A stretch of DNA of 5,777 bases, from contig CAOKJJ010000251.1 of assembly GCA_948468465.1 (NCBI GenBank), positions 1-5,777 on the forward strand, written 5' to 3'. Below the pieces are notes generated by a model, which worked only from the letters and a program-made list of their open reading frames with translations, was not told where the DNA came from and searched no databases. A program made the position numbers and the translations under genes. Of the stretch, positions 1 to 5,622 are shown piece after piece. The number at the start of each line of letters is the position of its first letter. Within the stretch, counting starts at the first letter, position 1. This DNA is from an uncultured Eubacterium sp. (GTDB taxonomy: Bacteria > Bacillota_A > Clostridia > Lachnospirales > Lachnospiraceae).

Positions 1-1544
1 TTTTTTACGATGCCGTCTTTGGCCTTCATTTCCCATGGAATGTTAAATACATAATCAACAAGTGTGCGGTCAGCGAATGGTACGCGTGCTTCCAGTCCGG
101 AATGCATACTCGTGCGGTCCATGCGATTTAACAGTGTCTGCATGAAAAACCGGATATTCAGATAACCGATCCGCCGTCTGTTGACTTCTGTATCGTTTTC
201 TCCCGGCAGTATCGGGATTTCACGAATGGCCGTTTCATAAGCATGTTTGACATACGACTCCATATCAAGCAGTTCGAGCAGCTCCGGCTTTAACAGCTGT
301 GTGCGAGGGGACAGGTCGGGCGTCCAGGGAAACGTATGGCAGTTCAAAAAGGATTCCTTGTGAAACCATGGATATCCGCCAAATACTTCATCCGCACATT
401 CTCCAGTCAGTACAACCTTGTGCTGTTTTGCCACTTCACTGCAAAAATATAGTAAAGACGAGTCTACGTCCGCCATACAGGGGAGATCATGGGCATCTAC
501 CGATTCATACAGTTTATCCGCCTGTATCTGGCTGCCGCATTCCAGATAGTGATGGTTGGAATGCAGAAAGGCTGTCATTTTATCTACATACGGACGGTCC
601 ATAGAAGGCTGGAAGCTGTTAGCCTGAAAATATTTGTCATTGTCGGTAAAGTCAAATGAGTAAGTCGTCAGTGTCTGCCCCTGGGCTTTCAGTTCATTGG
701 CACAGACTGCCGATACGAGGCTGGAGTCTACGCCGCCGGAAAGAAACGTACAGATCGGCACATCGGATATCATCTGACGTTTGATTGCATCTGTGATTAG
801 AAATCTTGTTTTTTCAATCGTATCTTCATAAGAATCTTCATGTGGGCGGCTCATCAGCCGGAAATATGTATGCGTCGAACAGCCCAGGTGGCTGCAGGTC
901 ATGCATGTGCCTGGTTTTAGTTCGTGGATATCTTTAAAAATCCCACTTCCGGGAGTTCTGGCAGGCCCAAGGCCGAAAAGTTCATTCAAACCGTTTTGAT
1001 CAAGCTTTGCAGTAATGCCAGGAAAACAAAACAGTCCTTTTAACTCGGAAGAGAAGATAAGCGTACCGTTGTGAACCGCATAAAACAGCGGTTTGACGCC
1101 AAAGCTGTCGCGGTACAGCGTCAGTATTTTATGCTGTTCATCATAGATGGCAAATGCAAAAATTCCGTCAAGCTTTTGAATAAATGTCGGGCCAAACGTT
1201 AAATACGACAAAAGTATGATCTCTGTGTCGGAAGAAGTCTTTGGCAGGATATCGCGTTCAAAGAGCGCTCTTTTGAGTTCTTTTAGATTATAGATTTCAC
1301 CATTGTATACGATATGGTACAGATGGTCACCCAAAGACCTTGTCATAGGCTGGCTGCCGTTTTTCAGATCAATAATCGACAGCCTGGTATGGGACAGACC
1401 GCACTGGTCAGTCAGCAGGATGCCGGAGTCATCCGGTCCGCGATGTGTCTGGCACTGTCCCATTTGACGCAAGATATGTTCAAATTCCGCCTGCTTTGCC
1501 AAAAAGCGGGCAGACGGATCATAAAAGCCTGCAATGCTGCACAT
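1..1544 (-). CDS. asnB: Asparagine synthase (glutamine-hydrolysing), C-terminus cut by window edge
   Basis: Cytosolic enzyme that makes asparagine from aspartate, ATP and glutamine-derived ammonia. I translated the minus strand by hand: the frame is open for 514 residues from the ATG at 1544 to base 1, so the C-terminus lies outside the window. The N-terminal class II glutaminase domain (about 1-190) has the nucleophile Cys2, HRGPDDSG (34-41), HTRLSIIDL (52-60), YNGEIYN (80-86), SDTE (105-108) and RDSFGVKPLFY (145-155). The synthetase domain has the ATP-binding PP-loop FLSGGVDSS (267-275), GECADEVFGGY (381-391) and RMDRTSM (474-480), then EARVPF. Two positions differ from the textbook family: MCS instead of MCG at the N-terminus, and GEC instead of GEG at 381-383. 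Both look like subfamily features, not damage. The start is fixed by the need for Cys2. A weak GCAGGT lies 5 bases upstream. No promoter is evident in the 59-base gap, so co-transcription with the upstream regulator is likely. Confidence 0.95.
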   Translation of the reverse strand, partial: MCSIAGFYDPSARFLAKQAEFEHILRQMGQCQTHRGPDDSGILLTDQCGLSHTRLSIIDLKNGSQPMTRSLGDHLYHIVYNGEIYNLKELKRALFERDILPKTSSDTEIILLSYLTFGPTFIQKLDGIFAFAIYDEQHKILTLYRDSFGVKPLFYAVHNGTLIFSSELKGLFCFPGITAKLDQNGLNELFGLGPARTPGSGIFKDIHELKPGTCMTCSHLGCSTHTYFRLMSRPHEDSYEDTIEKTRFLITDAIKRQMISDVPICTFLSGGVDSSLVSAVCANELKAQGQTLTTYSFDFTDNDKYFQANSFQPSMDRPYVDKMTAFLHSNHHYLECGSQIQADKLYESVDAHDLPCMADVDSSLLYFCSEVAKQHKVVLTGECADEVFGGYPWFHKESFLNCHTFPWTPDLSPRTQLLKPELLELLDMESYVKHAYETAIREIPILPGENDTEVNRRRIGYLNIRFFMQTLLNRMDRTSMHSGLEARVPFADRTLVDYVFNIPWEMKAKDGIVK

Positions 1545-1603
1545 AGTTTACCTGCAATTGTTATTGTTTGATTTAATCTATGCACTGGCAGGGCAAAATA
1601 TGC

Positions 1604-1972
1604 CTATCCATGTTTCTGGACATATTGTTTAATTGCGGCAAAGCTTTCGGCGCTCATATAATGTTCCATTTTGCAGGCGTCTTCGGTCGCTGTTTTTTCA
1701 TCTACGCCAAGTTTTGTTAACCATTCGGAGAAAAATTGATGACGCTCATAGATTTTGGAGGCAATGTCCGCCCCGGCATCTGTCAAATAGATGAATCCTG
1801 CGTCTGTTACTGTAATAAAGCCATTTTCACGCAGGTTTTTCATGGCGACGCTGACACTTGATTTTTTAAAACCAAGTTCGTTCGCAATATCAACCGACCG
1901 CACGACCGGCAGGGCTTTACTTAAAATCAAAATCGTTTCCATATAATTTTCAGCTGATTCATGTATATTCAT
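1604..1972 (-). CDS. DtxR/MntR-family metal-dependent transcriptional repressor
   Basis: A 122-residue protein of the DtxR/MntR family, which binds Fe(II) or Mn(II) and then represses metal uptake or related genes. The N-terminal winged helix (about 4-65) carries SAENYMETIL (6-15) and a recognition helix near KKSSVSVAMKNL (36-47). The dimerisation and metal domain (about 66-122) carries YERHQFFSEWL (75-85) and the signature DACKMEH (98-104). It lacks the C-terminal SH3-like domain of Corynebacterium DtxR, so it has the short MntR-like length. By alignment from memory, the metal ligands would be Asn9, Glu12, His78, Cys100, Glu103 and His104. Cys100 is DtxR/IdeR-like; MntR has Glu there. Asn9 replaces MntR Asp8 or DtxR Met10. 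Metal specificity is therefore open. The start is set by AAAGGAG (1982-1988) nine bases before the ATG. It has its own promoter, divergent from cls, and is probably co-transcribed with asnB. Any link between metal sensing and asparagine synthesis is inference only. Confidence 0.9.
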   Translation of the reverse strand: MNIHESAENYMETILILSKALPVVRSVDIANELGFKKSSVSVAMKNLRENGFITVTDAGFIYLTDAGADIASKIYERHQFFSEWLTKLGVDEKTATEDACKMEHYMSAESFAAIKQYVQKHG

Positions 1973-2025
1973 AAGAAAATACTCCTTTTGTTATTTCGGT
2001 GGCATCTGGATAGGTACTGGATATT

Positions 2026-2054
2026 ATTATAAACGCATGCACGAAAAAAGTAAA
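2026..2054 (-). promoter_or_regulatory. Sigma-A promoter for the DtxR-like gene (and probably asnB)
   Basis: On the minus strand, -35 TTTACT (2054-2049), a 17-base spacer and a perfect -10 TATAAT (2031-2026). Predicted start of transcription is about 2019, giving a leader of about 47 bases before the ATG at 1972. A direct repeat CTGGATA (2006-2012 and 2017-2023, 11 bases apart) overlaps the predicted start and is a possible operator. Confidence 0.75.
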
Positions 2055-2108
2055 GGCAGCAAATGGTCTAAAAAGATGCAAATGAGGCAGGTAAAGAATG
2101 TTTATCGG

Positions 2109-2137
2109 TTGCATATATCCTAGCTATAGAGTATAAT
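2109..2137 (+). promoter_or_regulatory. Sigma-A promoter for cardiolipin synthase
   Basis: -35 TTGCAT (2109-2114), a 17-base spacer and a perfect -10 TATAAT (2132-2137). Expected transcription start is about 2144, leaving a leader of about 36 bases that includes a run of eight T and the ribosome binding site AAAGGAG (2164-2170). It is divergent from the DtxR-like promoter; the two -35 boxes are about 54 bases apart. The -10 is bracketed by the inverted repeat listed separately. Confidence 0.8.
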
Positions 2138-2142
2138 ATAGC
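2123..2142. promoter_or_regulatory. Inverted repeat over the cls -10 box, candidate operator
   Basis: GCTATA (2123-2128) and TATAGC (2137-2142) are exact inverted copies separated by 8 bases, and the -10 TATAAT lies in the spacer and right arm. A dyad here would block RNA polymerase if bound, so it fits a repressor site. Which protein would bind is unknown. It does not match the DtxR or MntR boxes I know, and short AT-rich dyads occur by chance. Confidence 0.35.
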
Positions 2143-2179
2143 CATTGTCTGATTTTTTTTCATAAAGGAGTACAGAAAG

Positions 2180-3757
2180 ATGAAAAGAGATTATAAAAAC
2201 AAAGGCCTGCGATTGATCAAGAAGGGGCAAAAGGGCATTGCGCATGCTGTTTTCAGCCGTTTTGGACTTATTCTTTTGCTGCTGTTTATACAAGTGAATA
2301 TATTATTCGATATTTTTCGGTGGTTTGAAGACTTTCTGCCGCATATTATGGGAGGAAGGGTACTGTTTACCGTCGTTGTGGTTATTTACTTATTAAACAG
2401 CAGGATCAATCCTACCGCGAAAATTACGTGGCTGATTGTTATTATGCTGCTGCCGGTATTTGGGGTGCTTTTATTTTGCTATACGAACAGCAACATTGGA
2501 CACCGGGCGGTTAAAAAGTGGGTGAATGATATCATTGCCGAGACAAAAACGTGTATTCCGCAGGATGCAGATGTGATGGAGCGTTTTACGCAAAGGAACG
2601 AGGGCGCTGCTTCGCTGGCGCGGTATATGCACCGAAGTGGCTGCTTTCCTGTCTATGAGCATACGGCCGTTACCTATTTTCCGCTGGGCGAGGATAAATT
2701 TCAGGAGATGCTCATACAGCTGGAAGCCGCAGAACATTTTATTTTTATGGAGTATTTTATTGTTGATGAAGGGGTGATGTGGGGCAGTATTTTGGAAATA
2801 CTGGCGAAAAAAGCGGCACAGGGCGTAGATGTCCGTGTGATGTATGATGGGACGTGTGAGTTTTCTTTGCTGCCGCATGATTATCCGAAGCGGCTTCGGT
2901 CACTTGGAATTCAGTGCAAAGTGTTTGCGCCTGTGGCTCCGTTTATTTCTACGCACTATAATTACAGAGATCACAGAAAGATACTGGTGATTGACGGACA
3001 GGCTGCTTTTACGGGCGGCGTAAATCTGGCGGATGAATATATTAACCAGAAGGTAAGATTTGGGCACTGGAAAGACACGGCAGTTTTGCTGAAGGGAGAA
3101 GCGGTAAAGAGCTTTACGCTGATGTTTTTGCAGATGTGGGATATGGATGAAAAAAAGAAAGAATATGATAAGTTTCTCTCTTATCCGTACAGACCGGATC
3201 AAACGGCAAAAGGATGGGTCATTCCATATGGAGACTGCCCGTTAGATCATGACAAGCTGGGAGAACGGGTTTATATGGATATATTAAATCGGTCTTTAAA
3301 ATATGTACATATTATGTCTCCATATTTGATTTTAGATGGGGAGACAGAGACAGCTTTGATGTTTGCCGCTGAAAGAGGCGTTGAGGTCAGTTTGATACTG
3401 CCAGGCATTCCGGATAAAAAAGTGCCTTATGCGCTGGCAAAAACACATTACCCGTCTTTGCTGGAAGCAGGTGTAAAGATTTATGAATATACGCCGGGGT
3501 TTGTACATGCAAAAGTATTTGTCAGTGATGACAGAGAAGCCGTAGTGGGAACGATCAATCTGGACTACCGCAGTCTGTATCACCATTTTGAATGCGGGGC
3601 ATATTTATATGAGGCGGATTGTATCGCGGACATTGAAGCTGATTTCCAGAAGACGCTTTCCGCGTGCAGGACCGTTACGATGGAAACGGTGCGCAGGGAA
3701 AGCTTTAAAGTGAAGATGACAGGTTATCTTATGAAAGCAGTGGCGCCGATGATGTGA
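2180..3757 (+). CDS. cls: Cardiolipin synthase, phospholipase D superfamily
   Basis: Membrane enzyme of 525 residues, the usual bacterial Cls length for this type. It condenses two phosphatidylglycerol molecules to cardiolipin and glycerol. The N-terminus is basic, then three hydrophobic segments lie at about 28-46, 58-73 and 83-101, the last forming the PLDc_N-type hairpin with NPTAKITWLIVIMLLPVFG. Two catalytic PLD domains follow. HKD1 is HRKILVID (His265, Lys267, Asp272) followed by GGVN (279-282). HKD2 is HAKVFVSD (His443, Lys445, Asp450) followed by GTIN (457-460). Both motifs are intact, so the enzyme should be active. The ATG at 2180 has AAAGGAG nine bases upstream and a strong promoter. 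The gene appears monocistronic: the next plus-strand gene starts 265 bases later, although I see no clear intrinsic terminator directly after it. Confidence 0.95.
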   Translation: MKRDYKNKGLRLIKKGQKGIAHAVFSRFGLILLLLFIQVNILFDIFRWFEDFLPHIMGGRVLFTVVVVIYLLNSRINPTAKITWLIVIMLLPVFGVLLFCYTNSNIGHRAVKKWVNDIIAETKTCIPQDADVMERFTQRNEGAASLARYMHRSGCFPVYEHTAVTYFPLGEDKFQEMLIQLEAAEHFIFMEYFIVDEGVMWGSILEILAKKAAQGVDVRVMYDGTCEFSLLPHDYPKRLRSLGIQCKVFAPVAPFISTHYNYRDHRKILVIDGQAAFTGGVNLADEYINQKVRFGHWKDTAVLLKGEAVKSFTLMFLQMWDMDEKKKEYDKFLSYPYRPDQTAKGWVIPYGDCPLDHDKLGERVYMDILNRSLKYVHIMSPYLILDGETETALMFAAERGVEVSLILPGIPDKKVPYALAKTHYPSLLEAGVKIYEYTPGFVHAKVFVSDDREAVVGTINLDYRSLYHHFECGAYLYEADCIADIEADFQKTLSACRTVTMETVRRESFKVKMTGYLMKAVAPMM

Positions 3758-3814
3758 GATTTCTACATTTTTATTCATATTAACACAGAAGGAGGCATTT
3801 TGCTGTTCAGTAAA

Positions 3815-3840
3815 TGTCAAAAATATTGTCAAAAGAATAT
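3815..3840 (+). repeat. Tandem repeat TGTCAAAA, 12-base period
   Basis: TGTCAAAAATAT (3815-3826) is directly followed by TGTCAAAAGAATAT (3827-3840). The two units match for the first eight bases and then share ATAT with a two-base insertion. It lies just before the TATAAT at 3846 and could be a regulator site or a simple AT-rich coincidence. Confidence 0.4.
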
Positions 3841-3878
3841 ATAGATATAATCTGTGTAGTGTGATAAAATTATCAAAG

Positions 3879-3895
3879 TTACCCTTCTTGGGTAA
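3879..3895. other. Small stem-loop, weak terminator candidate
   Basis: TTACCC (3879-3884), loop TTCTT, GGGTAA (3890-3895): a perfect 6-bp stem. It is followed by AACAA on the plus strand, not a T run, so it is a poor intrinsic terminator for cls. It lies about 120 bases past the cls stop. Confidence 0.25.
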
Positions 3896-3925
3896 AACAA
3901 CTCTATGATTTAAGATTGGGAATAT

Positions 3926-3943
3926 GTTAAATTCCAGTTTAAC
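3926..3943. promoter_or_regulatory. Perfect dyad, candidate operator of the toxin-antitoxin operon
   Basis: GTTAAA (3926-3931) and TTTAAC (3938-3943) with a 6-base spacer TTCCAG. A second, offset dyad TTCC...GGAA (3932-3947) overlaps it. It is 79 bases before the antitoxin ATG. Antitoxins of type II modules commonly repress their own operon through such dyads, so an operator is plausible. Function is inferred from position only. Confidence 0.35.
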
Positions 3944-4005
3944 GGAAAGTTGAATTTGTTTTGCTTTGGATCCTTTTTAGCATTAAGAACAGATTCATGT
4001 TTTGA

Positions 4006-4013
4006 GGAAGGAG
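4006..4013 (+). promoter_or_regulatory. Ribosome binding site fixing the antitoxin start
   Basis: GGAAGGAG with nine bases to the ATG at 4023. A longer in-frame reading from TTG at 4002 would start inside this site, so ATG 4023 is the start. Confidence 0.85.
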
Positions 4014-4022
4014 ATAAGAAAT

Positions 4023-4262
4023 ATGGTTGCTGTTGAAGGCTTGTATGATAATGGAAAAATTGTGCTGTCGGAATCTGCTCCAATGGAGAAGGCAAGGGTG
4101 ATTGTTGTGTTTCCAGAATCGAAAAAGGAGGATGGTAAACGGTTAGGCCAAGCTGATGTGAGAGCTTTATTCCACGAATTTAGCGGCTGTCTGGATGGGG
4201 ATATAGATGAACAGGCAGAGAGGTTAGGTGCATTGGATGAAAAATTTGAGAATATTAATTGA
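4023..4262 (+). CDS. Small antitoxin-like protein upstream of a PIN toxin
   Basis: A 79-residue protein, read here as the antitoxin of a type II toxin-antitoxin pair. The N-terminal part, VAVEGLYDNGKIVLSESAP (2-20) then ARVIVVFP (24-31), has the beta-strand pattern of small AF2212-like (DUF104-type) antitoxins, which often begin with a 'V-x-A/G-x-Y-x-N-G' strand-turn-strand. The charged C-terminal half, ADVRALFHEFSGCLDGDID (44-62) and ERLGALDEKFEN (66-77), looks like the helical toxin-binding tail. No MazE/AbrB, Phd or ribbon-helix-helix signature is obvious. The ATG at 4023 is chosen from the ribosome binding site. The 3' end overlaps the toxin gene by 26 bases, so the two are probably translationally coupled. 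It could be an uncharacterised partner without antitoxin activity; the function comes mainly from gene order and the N-terminal resemblance. Confidence 0.7.
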   Translation: MVAVEGLYDNGKIVLSESAPMEKARVIVVFPESKKEDGKRLGQADVRALFHEFSGCLDGDIDEQAERLGALDEKFENIN

Positions 4263-4665
4263 TACGAATATCATATTGGACTGGCTTCTGCATCGGGAAC
4301 CGTTTCACAGTAATGCAGAGTATATTATAGAAAAGTGTATGTCTGGCAATGTAGATGGATATCTTACGGCACATATGATGTCAGATTTGTTTTATATTTT
4401 ACGGAAAAAGCTGACTGTCGAGAAGCGGAAAGATCTGTTGATTTTTTTGTGTGATACAATGGAGATTATTTTTGAGGATAAAAAAACCATTCGGAGGGCA
4501 TTATGCAATGAGCAATGGATGGATCTGGAAGATGGCCTGCAGATGCAGTGTGCGGATAGAGAGAAAATGGATTATATTGTGACTCGTAACATCCGGGACT
4601 TTAAGATGTCTAAAGTATTAGCCATTGAGCCGGAACAATTTATTGAGATTTATAAAACGCAATGA
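4237..4665 (+). CDS. PIN-domain ribonuclease toxin, VapC-like
   Basis: A 142-residue single-domain PIN protein, normal VapC size. PIN toxins are Mg(II)/Mn(II)-dependent ribonucleases, held inactive by the cognate antitoxin. Candidate metal-binding acids fall in the expected order: Asp9 in RILIDTNIILDWLL (5-18), Asp50 in SDLFYILRKKL (49-59), Asp96/Glu98/Asp99 in WMDLEDGLQMQCA (94-106), and Asp121 in DYIVTRNIRDF (112-122). The TRNxxDF ending is typical of the family, so the nuclease should be intact. The start is probably ATG 4237, with AGGTG six bases before. An in-frame GTG at 4228 would add three residues that precede the first strand and add nothing. The gene overlaps the antitoxin by 26 bases, an arrangement typical of coupled toxin-antitoxin expression, and is closed by the hairpin at 4704-4757. 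The target RNA cannot be told from sequence. Confidence 0.85.
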   Translation: MKNLRILIDTNIILDWLLHREPFHSNAEYIIEKCMSGNVDGYLTAHMMSDLFYILRKKLTVEKRKDLLIFLCDTMEIIFEDKKTIRRALCNEQWMDLEDGLQMQCADREKMDYIVTRNIRDFKMSKVLAIEPEQFIEIYKTQ

Positions 4666-4703
4666 GTGGTCTATTTAGATGTAATGGAAAATAAATAATG
4701 CAG

Positions 4704-4757
4704 AGAGCAGCATGGTTTATTAATGTGATACGTAATAAATCATGCTGCTTTTATTAT
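4704..4757. terminator. Long stem-loop terminator between convergent genes
   Basis: Arms 4706-4722 (AGCAGCATGGTTTATTA) and 4733-4749 pair over 17 bp with one G-U wobble. The loop is ATGTGATACG, and the stem can extend by one or two pairs outward. On the plus strand it is followed by TTTATTATG, so it fits an intrinsic terminator for the toxin-antitoxin operon. On the minus strand it starts 13 bases after the AraC-family stop codon and is followed by a less regular T-rich stretch, so it may serve both genes. Confidence 0.75.
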
Positions 4758-4761
4758 GCGG

Positions 4762-5622
4762 TTACGTACGGACGTTGATCTGGCGGTTTTCGTTGCGCCA
4801 TTCCCTTGGCGAGACACCGTATACATTTTTGTAGGCCCGTGAAAAATGCAGAGCGTTTTCATAGCCGACGGCTTTGCTGATGTCGCTGACAGACAGCTGG
4901 GTGAGCTTTAACAATTCGGCTGCTTTTGTCATGCGGTAGTTCAGCAGGAATGCCTGAGGCGTCCTGCCGAGCGCTTCTTTAAAGATTTTACTGAAATAGC
5001 TGCGGTTGAGTCCGCAGCTGTCTGCAATTTCTTCTACAGATATGTCGTTTTGAAAATTCTGGTCAATAAATGCAATGGCTTCATGAATGTAAAAATCACG
5101 CAGCCGGCCGCCTTTTGTCAGGCGCAGAGACGAGATCGAGCGGGTTAATGCATCCATAAACAGGTATAGGTGCCCGATTAAATGCAGCGGAGACATGTCT
5201 CCGTGCTGTGCGATATAGAGCATTTCATGCATCATGACATCCCGCATTTCATAAGAATTGGCATGATAGATCGGGTTATCTTTTGAAAGTCCCGCAATGG
5301 AGAGCGCTTCCTTGGCGCGCAGTCCGTCAAATTCCAGCCAGACATATTCCCACGGAAGCTTTTCATCCGCGACATATGTATTGATCTGTTCTGGAAAGAT
5401 CATGAAGCCTTGTCCGCTCTTGATCTGATAAGTGTTGGTATGTCCGGCGGCATCATCTGCCAGCAGCGTTCCGGTGCCGGATATTACATAATGGAACAGA
5501 AAATGTGTGCGTGCCGCCGGCCCAAATGCGTGAGCGGGCGTACAGCGCTCCCAGCCAAACTGATACAGTTTGAGGTCTACAAAATTTTCACTTGGAAAAA
5601 CGGAAAACAGCAATTCCTGCAT
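4762..5622 (-). CDS. AraC-family transcriptional regulator with cupin-like sensor domain
   Basis: A 286-residue cytosolic DNA-binding regulator. The N-terminal ~160 residues form a beta-rich AraC-type ligand-binding domain: FGPAARTHFLFHYVISGTGTL (33-53), with its His and Gly pattern, is characteristic of this class in Firmicutes. The C-terminal AraC/XylS domain (about 179-275) has two helix-turn-helix units. The first is ISVEEIADSCGLNRSYFSKIFKEALGRTP, residues 194-222 (key SCGLNRSYFSKIF). The second is LSVSDISKAVGYENALHFSRAYKNVYGVSP, residues 243-272 (key VGYENALHFSRAY). Relatives mostly control carbohydrate uptake and glycosidase genes, so a sugar ligand is likely but unproven. The start is ATG 5622: an in-frame TGA sits 10-12 bases upstream and no other early ATG fits. 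The ribosome binding site GAAGGGA is rather far at 12 bases. The gene is convergent with the toxin-antitoxin operon. Its target is probably a divergent gene to the right of the window. Confidence 0.93.
   Translation of the reverse strand: MQELLFSVFPSENFVDLKLYQFGWERCTPAHAFGPAARTHFLFHYVISGTGTLLADDAAGHTNTYQIKSGQGFMIFPEQINTYVADEKLPWEYVWLEFDGLRAKEALSIAGLSKDNPIYHANSYEMRDVMMHEMLYIAQHGDMSPLHLIGHLYLFMDALTRSISSLRLTKGGRLRDFYIHEAIAFIDQNFQNDISVEEIADSCGLNRSYFSKIFKEALGRTPQAFLLNYRMTKAAELLKLTQLSVSDISKAVGYENALHFSRAYKNVYGVSPREWRNENRQINVRT

Larger units (their letters stand above)
3758..4022 (+). other. Intergenic region between cls and the toxin-antitoxin operon
   Basis: An AT-rich gap with no convincing gene. 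In order it holds: a perfect but orphan Shine-Dalgarno AGAAGGAGG (3787-3795); tandem copies of TGTCAAAA (3815 and 3827); possible -10 boxes TATAAT (3846-3851) and an extended -10 TGATAAAAT (3862-3870), neither with a well-spaced -35; a small stem-loop TTACCC/GGGTAA (3879-3895); a perfect dyad GTTAAA-N6-TTTAAC (3926-3943); and the antitoxin ribosome binding site. The operon promoter probably lies here but I cannot place it with certainty. Confidence 0.6.

Noticed and set aside
299..604. Plus-strand frame of 101 codons
   Set aside because: It lies wholly opposite the asnB coding frame, has no ribosome binding site and gives a composition unlike a protein.
1314..1571. Plus-strand frame of 85 codons
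   Set aside because: It is the antisense shadow of the conserved AsnB N-terminus.
1551..1592. CCTGC...GCAGG pairing between the DtxR-like gene and asnB
   Set aside because: Five base pairs with a loop over 30 bases and no T run; not a credible terminator or riboswitch.
2471..3832. Four minus-strand frames opposite cls
   Set aside because: All overlap the conserved cardiolipin synthase frame, lack ribosome binding sites and resemble no family.
3826..3851. TTGTCA plus TATAAT as a promoter for the toxin-antitoxin operon
   Set aside because: The spacer is only 14 bases, too short for a normal sigma-A promoter. It was kept only as a possible -10.
4002..4022. Earlier TTG start for the antitoxin
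   Set aside because: It lies inside the Shine-Dalgarno that serves ATG 4023 at ideal spacing, and the extra residues do not fit the family N-terminus.
3910..4095. Minus-strand frame of 61 codons across the antitoxin promoter
   Set aside because: It overlaps the antitoxin start and the dyad, and has no start signals.
4228..4236. GTG start for the PIN toxin
   Set aside because: It is possible but adds only three residues before the first beta strand; ATG 4237 has a better-spaced AGGTG.
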